NCBI GenBank assembly: GCA_001025035.1 | Contig: LCZK01000003.1 | Span: forward strand, 1-64,000 | Direction: 5' to 3' | Length of the DNA stretch: 64,000 nucleotides | Source of the DNA: Actinobacteria bacterium IMCC26207 | GTDB taxonomy: Bacteria; Actinomycetota; Acidimicrobiia; Acidimicrobiales; Microtrichaceae | Shown here: piece after piece, positions 44,457 to 52,551 of the stretch | Position numbering within the stretch: the stretch's first letter is position 1 | How the letters are laid out: each line of letters begins with the position of its first letter | Program-made: the position numbers and the translations under genes | The notes under the pieces: model-generated | The model's database searches: none | What the model was told of the DNA's origin: nothing | What the model saw: only the letters and a program-made list of their open reading frames with translations

Positions 44457-44873
44457 GTGGCCTCCCTCATCGCAATGCGCAGTATCGCTGAGGTTTCGAA
44501 TGACGTGCCAGAGGGATGCCCCCTAGACGGTGAGTGCGGGTTGGAGTTGGAACACATACGCGTGCATGAACGGCTCCTCGATTGGCTGCTCGGGTCGCTC
44601 AAGTTTCTAGGGGAGGTGAAGGTTAACAAGGAAGCACAAAGCCAGTGTGTGTATGCCCACACAGCTGTGAATGTGGCAATATTTGCTTTAGCCCGGTGGT
44701 TCTTTCTTCAACTGTTGACTAACGACCTAACGACCAATCTGCCTAGCTTGCTTGGGCCTTCGGTGATGCGACGAGCTGTACGGTCGGTCTTTTCGGGGTT
44801 CTGGCCGATCTAGTGTGTGGCAAACGCCGAATAGTTTTGGACACACGACTTCTAATGCGAAGGCTCGAACTGG
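44457..44873 (+). pseudogene. decayed C-terminus of a GT2 of the 41225 type
   Basis: This 482-base stretch between genes contains a relic. One frame reads ARWFFLQLLTNDLTTNLPSLLG, matching LRWFYFQLFTEDQASRVPSLVG of the GT2 at 41225; about 75 bases on, another frame reads GVLADLVCGKRRIVLDTR, matching GFLADLLSVNRRIVSDTR. So a paralogue lost its catalytic domain and suffered a frameshift. The 118-codon frame from 44457 to 44813 is therefore probably not a real protein. The relic runs into the start of the next gene. Confidence 0.75.
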
Positions 44874-46790
44874 ATGACCCCTCCCGCGAATGCTGAGTTG
44901 CCTCCAACCGAACCCGGCCGAGAGACGAAGCCCTTGAATGTGATTCTCTTTGGAAGTTACGACTCTTCTTTGCGGCCGAGGGTAGCTGTACTTGGCGAAG
45001 GCCTCGCCGAAACGTCCAAGGTGACTCAAATTAATAGTCCACTAGGAATGTCGACGGCCGACATGATTAGTGCAGCAACCTCGCTAACCGGCGCTGCATC
45101 ATTGTTGTTGGCAATTACCCGGGCGTGGATCAGCCTGTGGCGAATGAGTCGTAAGCACCGAACGCATGCAGATCTTATTGTCGTCGGGTACATGGGACAT
45201 TTCGATGTTCACTTGGCTCGGGCTCTGTGGCCAAATTCACGCATAGCGCTTGACCATCTTGTCGGTTTAGCCGACACAGCCCGTGATCGCGGCTTGGCTA
45301 CTGGATTGAAGTACCGGGCCCTAGGGTGCCTCGACCAAGCTGCACTCTCGCGAGCGGACATCGTTATTGTGGACACGGCGGAGCAGTTAGGGGAACTCAA
45401 CGCTTCCATACAGGAGCGCGCTGTAGTGGTACCCGTTGGAGCAACGAGAAACTGGTTCGAACAGGGACCGGCGATGCCTCCACCACCGATTCGAGTCTGT
45501 TTCGTCGGGCTGTACACCCCTCTCCACGGGGCCGTGACCATCGGAAAAGCGATTGCTCTACTCGCCGACGATGACCGCTTCCAATTCACCATGGTCGGAT
45601 CCGGACAGGACCGCGCCGTCACTGAGATCGCCGCAGGAGCGTCCGAGTACGTTTCTTGGATCGACTGGCTGCCCGCCGAAGAGTTGCCTGCTCTTGTGGC
45701 GACACAACATGTGTGTCTGGGGATCTTCGGCACAACCCCAAAGGCGCAGAGGGTTGTTCCGACCAAGGTGTATCAGGGGTTGGCTGCCGGAAATCTGGTG
45801 ATCACTTCTGACACGAGGCCGCAGCGGAGGGCGCTTGGTGAGTCGGCACGGTTCATCCCCGCAGGTGATGAAGTGGCGTTGGCATCAGAGCTGAGAAGGG
45901 TCGCGGACCAGTTCGCCGCCTCGGCTAATGAGAGCTGGACCTTGGCCGACGGTCGTGAAGATCTGTTTGCTCCAGGCAAGGTGGTTGCACCGCTGTGCGC
46001 CAAACGGGTGTCCATGACTGATACCCGCAGCCTCGCCCCCGGTCCTGCCCTTTCCCCGAGTGCTTGGCTGCGTTTCGACCTTTTCCGAGCACACCTTGAG
46101 GAGCTCTCACGGTCTCGAATTCTCGAGATCGGCTCTGGGCGAGGTGCTGTTGCAGCTCGCCTTGTCGCTGCGGGCCATTCGTATACAGGCGTGGAGTTCT
46201 CCGCACAGGCAAGCCAAGCTACGACAGCGCTGCTGGATTCAGTCCCTGGCGGCTCGTTCACAATGGTGTCATCCCTGAGCGAGCTCAATGCGTGTCAACG
46301 ATTCGATGCGCTCTGTGCGTTTGAGGTGCTGGAGCACATCGAGAATGATCTAAGTGCGTTGACCGACTGGGTCTCTCGGCTGGAGCCAGGCGGGCTAGTT
46401 CTCTTATCAGTACCAGCTTGGCCGGATCGATTTTCCGCAGCAGACATCGAAGTGGGGCATTTTCGCCGCTATGAGCCTGCGGGTTTAGCGGCACTTGCCC
46501 GAGAGGCTGGACTAGTCGAGATAGAAGTTCGTTTGTATGGCTATCCGCTTGGTGATCTCCTCGACCGGGTGCGCGGATCTATCGCAATTCGGACACAAAA
46601 GTCCCGCCGTACCGCTCCGAATCCTACGCTTGAGGAGCGCAGTAAAGGCAGCGGAACTTGGTTGCAGCCCCCATCTTCAGCAAACTCAGTTATCCGGCTC
46701 GCTACCTACCCCTTTCGGCAGATTCAGCGGCATTTTCCGGAGCGGGGAGCAGGCCTGATCCTTGTGGCTACCGCACCTCTAACAGAGTGA
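44874..46790 (+). CDS. GT4-like glycosyltransferase fused to a methyltransferase
   Basis: 638 residues. The N-terminal GT-B domain (about 20-370) has NVILFGSYDSSLRPRV, VCFVGLYTPLHGAVTI and a donor region with PTKVYQGLAAGNLVITSDT; the E-x7-E site is weakly conserved. The C-terminal part (about 405-600) is a SAM methyltransferase (LEIGSGRGAVAARL, ALCAFEVLEHI, LEPGGLVLLSVPAW, HFRRYEPAGL). The second GT-methyltransferase fusion of the locus. The start at 44874 overlaps the upstream GT2 relic. Confidence 0.85.
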   Translation: MTPPANAELPPTEPGRETKPLNVILFGSYDSSLRPRVAVLGEGLAETSKVTQINSPLGMSTADMISAATSLTGAASLLLAITRAWISLWRMSRKHRTHADLIVVGYMGHFDVHLARALWPNSRIALDHLVGLADTARDRGLATGLKYRALGCLDQAALSRADIVIVDTAEQLGELNASIQERAVVVPVGATRNWFEQGPAMPPPPIRVCFVGLYTPLHGAVTIGKAIALLADDDRFQFTMVGSGQDRAVTEIAAGASEYVSWIDWLPAEELPALVATQHVCLGIFGTTPKAQRVVPTKVYQGLAAGNLVITSDTRPQRRALGESARFIPAGDEVALASELRRVADQFAASANESWTLADGREDLFAPGKVVAPLCAKRVSMTDTRSLAPGPALSPSAWLRFDLFRAHLEELSRSRILEIGSGRGAVAARLVAAGHSYTGVEFSAQASQATTALLDSVPGGSFTMVSSLSELNACQRFDALCAFEVLEHIENDLSALTDWVSRLEPGGLVLLSVPAWPDRFSAADIEVGHFRRYEPAGLAALAREAGLVEIEVRLYGYPLGDLLDRVRGSIAIRTQKSRRTAPNPTLEERSKGSGTWLQPPSSANSVIRLATYPFRQIQRHFPERGAGLILVATAPLTE

Positions 46791-46800
46791 GTATTGCCAG

Positions 46801-47733
46801 GTGAAGAACAGCAGGGTCCGTCTTGTGATCCTTGTAGTCGGTATTCCCGCAATTCTCATCGCTGGATGGCTGACCTATCGAGATATCCAGCAACTCTCTG
46901 CGCCACCTCTTTGGGCATTCTTGCCGGCTGGGCTGGCAAACCTTGGGGCGCTGTGGTGCAGCGCTCGAAGCTGGGATGTTCTCTTTGGTGGTGCAGTTCC
47001 ACGTCAAGTCCTGAATGACGCGTTCTTCACCTCTCAGCTGATGAAGTACACACCCGTCGGAGGTGCAGCTCAGGCCGTGGGGCAAGCGGCGCTCGCACGA
47101 ACTGATGAGGTGGGTACTGCACGAGCTGCCACCGCAATGTTGGTGTCGAAACTGACGATGGTCATAGCTGGTGGCATATTCGGACCTGTCCTTGCGATCT
47201 CGAATAGTGACCTTTCGGTTCTAGTCCGAGCACTGCTGATGATGATGCCGCTGGTTCTGCTCTTAGGCAGAATTTCGCTTCTCGAGTGGGTTCTCCGCCA
47301 ATTAAGGCGAATCCTGCCAAAAATTCCAGATCAGCTGATATTGCCGATCCAGCGGGAGGTTTGGATTTCCGTGGGATGGGCGGTGCCAGGCCTTGGGCTG
47401 GCCGGCTTGTCTTTCGCGCTGCTTGCGATACCTGCAGGACTTGGGGTCGGCATTGTTGAGGCCACAGCAGGATTTGCCATTGCGTGGCTCATCGGGTTCC
47501 TATTCATTCCGATTCCAGCAGGTTTGGGTATTCGAGAAGCAGCACTCGGCCTTCTCATCGGAGGCGACCCAGGAGCGAAACTCGTCGCAGCGGTGATGTT
47601 CAGAGCCGTTGCCATCGTCACGGAACTCATCATGTTTGCATTCGTTCGTTTCAGGGCCAGACCGGTACGCGAGGTGGATGCCTTCCTTGCTAGCGAAACT
47701 GGGCCAGAGGGTGACGAGAGACTAGACGGGTAG
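46801..47733 (+). CDS. flippase-like membrane protein (UPF0104/AglD-type)
   Basis: 310 residues, about 8 helices, GTG start 10 bases after the previous stop. It carries the family's motifs GALWCSARSWDVLFGG, FFTSQLMKYTPVGG and the late PIPAGLGIREAALGLLI. This superfamily (lysylphosphatidylglycerol synthase transmembrane domain) includes flippase-like proteins used in lipid-linked glycan assembly. Natural role here: flipping or handling of a polyprenyl-linked intermediate; inferred from the neighbours. Confidence 0.82.
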   Translation: MKNSRVRLVILVVGIPAILIAGWLTYRDIQQLSAPPLWAFLPAGLANLGALWCSARSWDVLFGGAVPRQVLNDAFFTSQLMKYTPVGGAAQAVGQAALARTDEVGTARAATAMLVSKLTMVIAGGIFGPVLAISNSDLSVLVRALLMMMPLVLLLGRISLLEWVLRQLRRILPKIPDQLILPIQREVWISVGWAVPGLGLAGLSFALLAIPAGLGVGIVEATAGFAIAWLIGFLFIPIPAGLGIREAALGLLIGGDPGAKLVAAVMFRAVAIVTELIMFAFVRFRARPVREVDAFLASETGPEGDERLDG

Positions 47734-47816
47734 TGGACAGCCGCTTCCTTGGACCATGATTCACGCTCGCCGTCGACAGCGTTGAGCCAGCTTCGTTGAG
47801 TCATCACGAGAGGTGC

Positions 47817-47841
47817 GGAGGCGTCCAGAGGCGCGGCCTCC
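47817..47841. terminator. possible bidirectional hairpin in a convergent gap
   Basis: GGAGGC (47817-47822) and GCCTCC (47836-47841) can pair around a 13-base loop in the 147 bases between the convergent genes ending at 47733 and 47881. No T-run on either side. Confidence 0.25.
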
Positions 47842-47880
47842 AACTTGTACCTCTGCCGCCTCGGTCATCTAGAAGGCTGC

Positions 47881-49674
47881 TTAGCTCGCAGCAGACGGCT
47901 CGATAACCACGACGACCTGTCCCGCTGTAACAGAAGCACCGGACTCCACCTTGACTTCAGTCACGGTTCCGTCCACATCTGAGGCAACGTTGTTTTCCAT
48001 CTTCATGGCCTCAAGCACGACCACGGTGTCACCCTTTGCCACGGTCTGGCCGGGTTCTACCTCGATCTTGACGATGGTGCCTTGCATCGGGACTGCGATC
48101 TTGCCGCTGCCCGCAGTTGCCCCGGCGCTGCCGCCTGCTCCACCGCGCTTGGGACGAGCTTTCGCTGCCCCGCCTGCGCCAGAAGAGGCTACGGGTGCGA
48201 GTTGGGATTCGGGAACAAACATCGACACTGCAAATCGTTTGCCGTTGACCTCGACATCGACATCCCGTTTGACCTTTGGCTCGGCGCCATCACCCTCGGC
48301 GGGGGCTTCTCCGGCCTTGCCGCCAATTCCGGTCAGGTCGAGTGTGTCTTCTACCCACTTCGTTGAGTGAGTAATCGCAGAGAAGTCGGGGTGGCGAAGA
48401 ATGGCAAGGTCTGCGGGGATTGTTGTGGCTACACCCTCAACCACCATCTCTTCAAGGGCACGAATCATGCGGGCAATTGCCACATCACGGTTGCGGCCCC
48501 AAACGCACAGCTTGCCCGTCAGGTTGTCGTAGTACTGGCTGATCTCATCGCCCTCTTCGTAACCGCCGTCCCAGCGGACCCCGTAGCCCGATGCAACCCG
48601 CAGCTTGCTGAGCGGTCCGGGCGAGGGAAGGAACTTGCCCTCGGCAACATCCTCGGCATTGATGCGACACTCAATTGCGTGGCCGTGTATGCGCACCTGC
48701 TCCTGTGTGAAGGGCAGCGCCTCGCCTGCGGCTACTCGGATCTGCAACTCGACCAAGTCAACATCGGTGACAAGCTCTGTCACGGGGTGCTCCACCTGCA
48801 AGCGGGTGTTCATCTCTAGGTAGTAGAAGGACTCGTTCTCGTACAGGAACTCGACGGTTCCCGCGTTGACGTAATCGCAACCACGTGCAACTGCACATGC
48901 GGCCTCTCCCATCTCGGCGATAATCGCCTCGGGGATGCCAGGGGCTGGGGCTTCTTCAATCAGTTTCTGGTGACGACGCTGAGCCGAGCAGTCACGTGTG
49001 CCTAGGTAGACCACGTTGCCGTGGGTGTCAGCCATGACCTGGACCTCGATATGGCGGGGTCCCGTCAGGTAGCGCTCCATGTAGCACTCGTCTCGGCCGA
49101 AGTAGGCCAAGGATTCACGCTGCGCCGACTCGAGAGCAGACACAACCTCATCAGGCGAGGCAACTACCTTCATGCCGCGACCACCGCCACCGTAAGCAGC
49201 TTTGATGGCTATCGGATAACCAAACTCGGCTCCAAAGGCCTCGACCTGTGAAGGGTCAGTGATAATGGCAGTAGTGCCTGGTACCCCGTGCACGCCAACC
49301 TTTTCAGCTGCCAATCGGGCCGAGATCTTGTCGCCCATGACGTCGATTGCTGCAGGAGGCGGACCGATAAACGCCACACCGATATCAGTGATCCGCTTTG
49401 CGAACTCGCTGTTCTCAGAGAAGAACCCGTAGCCGGGGTGAACGGCTTGAGCACCGGAGCGGGCGATCACATCAAGGATCTTGTCTGCGTCGATATAACT
49501 CTCTGCTGCAGTCTGCCCCCCAAGTGCGTAAGCCTCGTCAGCCAAGCGCACATGGAGTGCATCACGGTCGAGATCGGAGTAGACGGCCACGGTGGAGATC
49601 CCGAGTTCACGACACGCTCGGATGACCCGAACTGCGATTTCTCCACGATTTGCGATGAGTACTTTTGAAAACAC
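47881..49674 (-). CDS. acetyl/propionyl-CoA carboxylase alpha chain (biotin carboxylase + biotin carrier)
   Basis: 597 residues. Biotin carboxylase domain (1-450): KVLIANRGEIAVRVIRACRE, AYGGGGRGMKV for ATP, HIEVQVMAD, EMNTRLQVEHPVTE. The C-terminal carrier domain holds EAMKMEN with the biotinylated Lys558. The two-in-one layout is the actinobacterial form, which makes malonyl- or methylmalonyl-CoA with a separate carboxyltransferase not in this window. GTG start at 49674 has GAGGAAAG about 8 bases upstream. Divergent neighbour is the biotin ligase. Confidence 0.95.
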   Translation of the reverse strand: MFSKVLIANRGEIAVRVIRACRELGISTVAVYSDLDRDALHVRLADEAYALGGQTAAESYIDADKILDVIARSGAQAVHPGYGFFSENSEFAKRITDIGVAFIGPPPAAIDVMGDKISARLAAEKVGVHGVPGTTAIITDPSQVEAFGAEFGYPIAIKAAYGGGGRGMKVVASPDEVVSALESAQRESLAYFGRDECYMERYLTGPRHIEVQVMADTHGNVVYLGTRDCSAQRRHQKLIEEAPAPGIPEAIIAEMGEAACAVARGCDYVNAGTVEFLYENESFYYLEMNTRLQVEHPVTELVTDVDLVELQIRVAAGEALPFTQEQVRIHGHAIECRINAEDVAEGKFLPSPGPLSKLRVASGYGVRWDGGYEEGDEISQYYDNLTGKLCVWGRNRDVAIARMIRALEEMVVEGVATTIPADLAILRHPDFSAITHSTKWVEDTLDLTGIGGKAGEAPAEGDGAEPKVKRDVDVEVNGKRFAVSMFVPESQLAPVASSGAGGAAKARPKRGGAGGSAGATAGSGKIAVPMQGTIVKIEVEPGQTVAKGDTVVVLEAMKMENNVASDVDGTVTEVKVESGASVTAGQVVVVIEPSAAS

Positions 49675-49690
49675 GCTCTATCTTTCCTCT

Positions 49691-50602
49691 GTGAGCTTCC
49701 TTCGCGCCAAATCAGCGCTCAACAAAACCAGATTTGCAGATCTACGCACGGTGCCCCAAACAGGCTCCACGAACACCGACATGAAAGTGTTGCTCAGTTC
49801 GGCGGGTACTGCAGGGACAATGCAGGAACCCCTTCAAACTAGACCGATTGTTCTGCTTGCTGATCATCAAACGGCTGGCAGGGGAAGGCTGAGCCGTCAA
49901 TGGCAGGCGCCAGCGGGGTCCTCCCTGCTGATGACGATCGGTCTGCCGCTAGCTGATTTCCCACCAGAACATCTGACGCTGCTCACCACGTGTTTGGCGC
50001 TAGCCGTCACTGACGCAACCCAGAGACTTGGTATTGAGCAGGTGAGCATCAAGTGGCCCAATGACTTGGTGTGTGATTCTGCGGTAGTGAGTGAGTCAGT
50101 GAGTGAGAGAGTGAGCGAGGCCTTGAGCGAGCCCAGCGCTAACAGATCCGAGGAGGGTCCGAGCTACTTCAAGCTCGGCGGAATTCTCGCTGAGTTGCAT
50201 CAGATTCCCGGGGTGGGGGACTGCGCTTTGCTGGGCCTCGGCCTGAATGTGAATTGGCCTGAACTGCCAACGGAACTTGTTGGGATTGCCTCGTCACTCA
50301 ACAAAATTCTTGGTCATGAGATTGACCGTGAGCAACTGTTGATCGAATTGCTGACCTCGCTAGACACAAAGTGGTTGCCGGAGCTGCAAAATCCTGAGGG
50401 AGACCAGTCAGTCCTCTTTCAGGCTTATCGAACTCGTTCAGCCACCATTGGCACTCGCGTGCGAGTTGAACTTCCCCAGGGTGAACTCGTCGGAATGGCA
50501 ACTGATATTGCAGCAGATGGTGCGCTCCTGCTCTGTGATGACTCCGGTGACGAACACGTGGTGACCGTGGGCGATGTGGTGCACCTTCGGCCGGAGCGCT
50601 GA
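49691..50602 (+). CDS. birA: biotin-[acyl-CoA-carboxylase] ligase
   Basis: Attaches biotin to the carrier lysine via biotinyl-AMP. Motifs: VPQTGSTNTDMK, ADHQTAGRGRLSRQW (AMP site), SIKWPNDLV and GIGLNVNW-like LGLGLNVNWP. No N-terminal DNA-binding domain, so it should not act as a repressor. The frame is open back to 49592, inside the divergent carboxylase gene; GTG at 49691 keeps all motifs and avoids the overlap, leaving only 16 bases between the two starts. Residues about 132-150 are a low-complexity Ser/Glu insertion (VSESVSERVSEALSE) from a GTGA microsatellite. The stop lies in a 10-bp repeat. Confidence 0.88.
   Translation: MSFLRAKSALNKTRFADLRTVPQTGSTNTDMKVLLSSAGTAGTMQEPLQTRPIVLLADHQTAGRGRLSRQWQAPAGSSLLMTIGLPLADFPPEHLTLLTTCLALAVTDATQRLGIEQVSIKWPNDLVCDSAVVSESVSERVSEALSEPSANRSEEGPSYFKLGGILAELHQIPGVGDCALLGLGLNVNWPELPTELVGIASSLNKILGHEIDREQLLIELLTSLDTKWLPELQNPEGDQSVLFQAYRTRSATIGTRVRVELPQGELVGMATDIAADGALLLCDDSGDEHVVTVGDVVHLRPER
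50086..50119 (+). repeat. GTGA microsatellite inside birA
   Basis: Imperfect AGTG/GAGTGA repeats encoding a Ser-Glu-Val/Arg run between the KWPND strand and the next beta strand, a surface loop position. Confidence 0.85.
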
Positions 50603-50613
50603 AGAGCGCTGAA
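50594..50613 (+). repeat. 10-bp tandem repeat over the birA stop
   Basis: GAGCGCTGAA occurs at 50594-50603 and 50604-50613, with a third partial copy (GAGTGC) following. The first copy holds the TGA stop of birA (50600-50602). Confidence 0.85.
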
Positions 50614-50632
50614 GAGTGCAGACCTTTCGGAG

Positions 50633-51349
50633 TCAGGGGTCGATCAGTAAGCAGTACTGATTGTCGAAGCAAGCCTGAACAAACTCGGTGATCGGTTTGT
50701 GAGTAGGCAGCTCTCGCTGGTCCAGTCGGTGAGCCGGTTGGATCTGTCTGGTCGTGGAGACCAGAAACAGTTCTTCGGCACGTTGCAGTTCAGAGAACGC
50801 AATCGGTGTTTGCTGCGCTGGTTGTCCAGCAGCTGCAAGAGCCTCGAGGAGAAGCTCACGCGTCACCCCTGAACGGCAGCCCGAATCTAGGGGAGGGGTA
50901 TGAAGGTTCCCATCGAGAACCACAAAGACATTGCTCATGGAGCCGCTGCAGAGTTGCCCCTGAAGATTTCCAAGCAGGACTTCGGCAGTTTCTGGGTGTG
51001 CCGCAAGCAGCGCTGAGTTTGTTGAATACCACGAGGTTTTGAGCCCTGCTGTAGCGGAGGCTGGATCGACTTGGTAGGCACTGCTGCTGACCGCGATGGG
51101 TGACCGCTGAACCGTCATTGCGGAAGCAGCAAGGGTGAGGCTGTTCGAGTAGGTGATTCGCAAGCGTCCCGGGGCCGTGCCCCAGGCCTTGCAGGTTTCT
51201 TCTATGGCGAGCAGCAGTTCCTTGTCGGCGATTGGTTCCAGGTGCAGCAGATCGGCGGCACTGCGGAGTCGCTGCAGGTGCCGAGTAAGGGCAAACGGCT
51301 GGCCGTTTCGGAGTTCAAGCGTCTCGAAAACGGCGATGCCCAGGCTCAT
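50633..51349 (-). CDS. pabC: aminodeoxychorismate lyase (class IV PLP enzyme)
   Basis: Releases pyruvate from 4-amino-4-deoxychorismate to give p-aminobenzoate for folate. About 239 residues from the ATG at 51349, whose ATGA overlaps the pabB stop; the upstream open frame is inside pabB. Fold motifs: FETLELRNG near the N-terminus, RLRITYS, the PLP lysine in GLKTSWYSTN, SNVFVV and RSGVTRELLL. The conserved Glu expected before GSxSN is Ser (CSGSMSN), a small deviation. Converges with birA. Confidence 0.87.
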   Translation of the reverse strand: MSLGIAVFETLELRNGQPFALTRHLQRLRSAADLLHLEPIADKELLLAIEETCKAWGTAPGRLRITYSNSLTLAASAMTVQRSPIAVSSSAYQVDPASATAGLKTSWYSTNSALLAAHPETAEVLLGNLQGQLCSGSMSNVFVVLDGNLHTPPLDSGCRSGVTRELLLEALAAAGQPAQQTPIAFSELQRAEELFLVSTTRQIQPAHRLDQRELPTHKPITEFVQACFDNQYCLLIDP

Positions 51350-52410
51350 GACAGCGCTGTGCCCGCAGCCACCTGAAGCAGGTGTCGCGCCTTGAGTTCG
51401 GTTTCTTGCCACTCTCCGATCGGGTCTGAGTCATAGGTGATGGCTCCGCCTGTCCCAAAGTGTAAAGAACCGTCCTCAATCCAAAATGTTCGAATGGCGA
51501 CGTTCAGATCGCCAATCGTTCGGTCCGCATCGACCCATCCGACTGCCCCGCAGTAAATCCCGCGGCTGCCTGGCTCTAGGCGCGCAATGGACTCGAGCGC
51601 AGCCAACTTTGGTGCACCCGTCACCGAGCCGGGTGGAAAGGTGGCTTCAATTGCCTCTGACCATCCGAGGCCCTCACGCAGGGTTCCCTCAACGGTGCTG
51701 ACCAGATGAAACAACCCCGGGTGTTGTTCCACGTTGAGCAGGCTGGGGACAGTGACTGACCCCCACTCGCAGACTCGACCAAGGTCGTTACGGACAAGGT
51801 CAACAATCATGATGTTTTCGGCACGGTCTTTGGCGAGAAATCCATCTGCCGTAGCGGCTGTGCCTTTGATGGGAGATGACCAGACTCTTCGGCCGTCGCG
51901 GGACAAGAATCGCTCGGGTGAGGCGCTCGCCACTTGAACCCCGTGAGCTGGCAGACGCACAACAGCCGAGAACGGTGCGGGGTTTCCCAGTGCAAGCGCA
52001 GCGCCTAGAGCTGCAATGTCTTGTGATGAGTCCTGTGGCTGCTGGTTAGGCACAGGCATTTCTGCGCGCAGATGTCGTGTCAGGTTGACTTGGTAGACGT
52101 CGCCATTTGCGATCTCTTGGCGAACGGTTTCTACGCCCGCTACAAACCCCGTTTGGCTCAGGCTGCTTGTCCATGAGCGGGGATCCGGGCCGCTCCATGG
52201 CAGTCCGGGCCAAGGACGTGCTGCGCGTACTGACCCAAATCGGGCGCAAGTGGGCGATCCCTCAAAGGGTAGGATTACTGCCCAAAATCCATGTGAGTCA
52301 AGGGCCGAAAGGTCAGAGGTGACGTCCACTAGGTCGGTGCAGAGGCGCCCGCCCAGCACAGCTAGCGGCTCGGCATGGCCCTGCCGGCGAAAGGTGGATG
52401 CGGAAGTCAC
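51346..52410 (-). CDS. pabB: aminodeoxychorismate synthase component I
   Basis: Converts chorismate plus ammonia to aminodeoxychorismate. 354 residues of the chorismate-binding fold: GDVYQVNLTRHL, SPERFL, PIKGTAAT, IMIVDLVRNDLGRV, GSVTGAPKLAALE and YCGAVGW. The Lys in PIKGT is the mark of PabB as opposed to the Ala of anthranilate synthase (PIAGT). The N-terminal domain is short. GTG start at 52410 with a TAGGAT box 9 bases upstream and no ribosome site. Coupled to pabC; a pabA glutaminase is not in the window. Confidence 0.92.
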   Translation of the reverse strand: MTSASTFRRQGHAEPLAVLGGRLCTDLVDVTSDLSALDSHGFWAVILPFEGSPTCARFGSVRAARPWPGLPWSGPDPRSWTSSLSQTGFVAGVETVRQEIANGDVYQVNLTRHLRAEMPVPNQQPQDSSQDIAALGAALALGNPAPFSAVVRLPAHGVQVASASPERFLSRDGRRVWSSPIKGTAATADGFLAKDRAENIMIVDLVRNDLGRVCEWGSVTVPSLLNVEQHPGLFHLVSTVEGTLREGLGWSEAIEATFPPGSVTGAPKLAALESIARLEPGSRGIYCGAVGWVDADRTIGDLNVAIRTFWIEDGSLHFGTGGAITYDSDPIGEWQETELKARHLLQVAAGTALS

Positions 52411-52419
52411 GATCTTGTC

Positions 52420-52425
52420 ATCCTA
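52420..52425 (-). promoter_or_regulatory. putative -10 box before pabB
   Basis: On the minus strand TAGGAT is followed by 9 bases and the GTG at 52410. Same type of near-leaderless arrangement as at 4142. Confidence 0.33.
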
Positions 52426-52551
52426 CGACTTGGATTTTCGCCAACGAAGTCCAGAGACATCAAAGCGTTACCTGAAAGTTTGCGCAGAATTGCCTCAGAA
52501 CCTGCGGGGTTCAAGCTCAGACTGGTACTTGCGGGCTGATACGTTCCTTGG

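Noticed and set aside
44457-44813. 118-codon protein as a real gene
   Set aside because: The second half matches a GT2 C-terminus that continues in another frame after the stop, so it is a relic.
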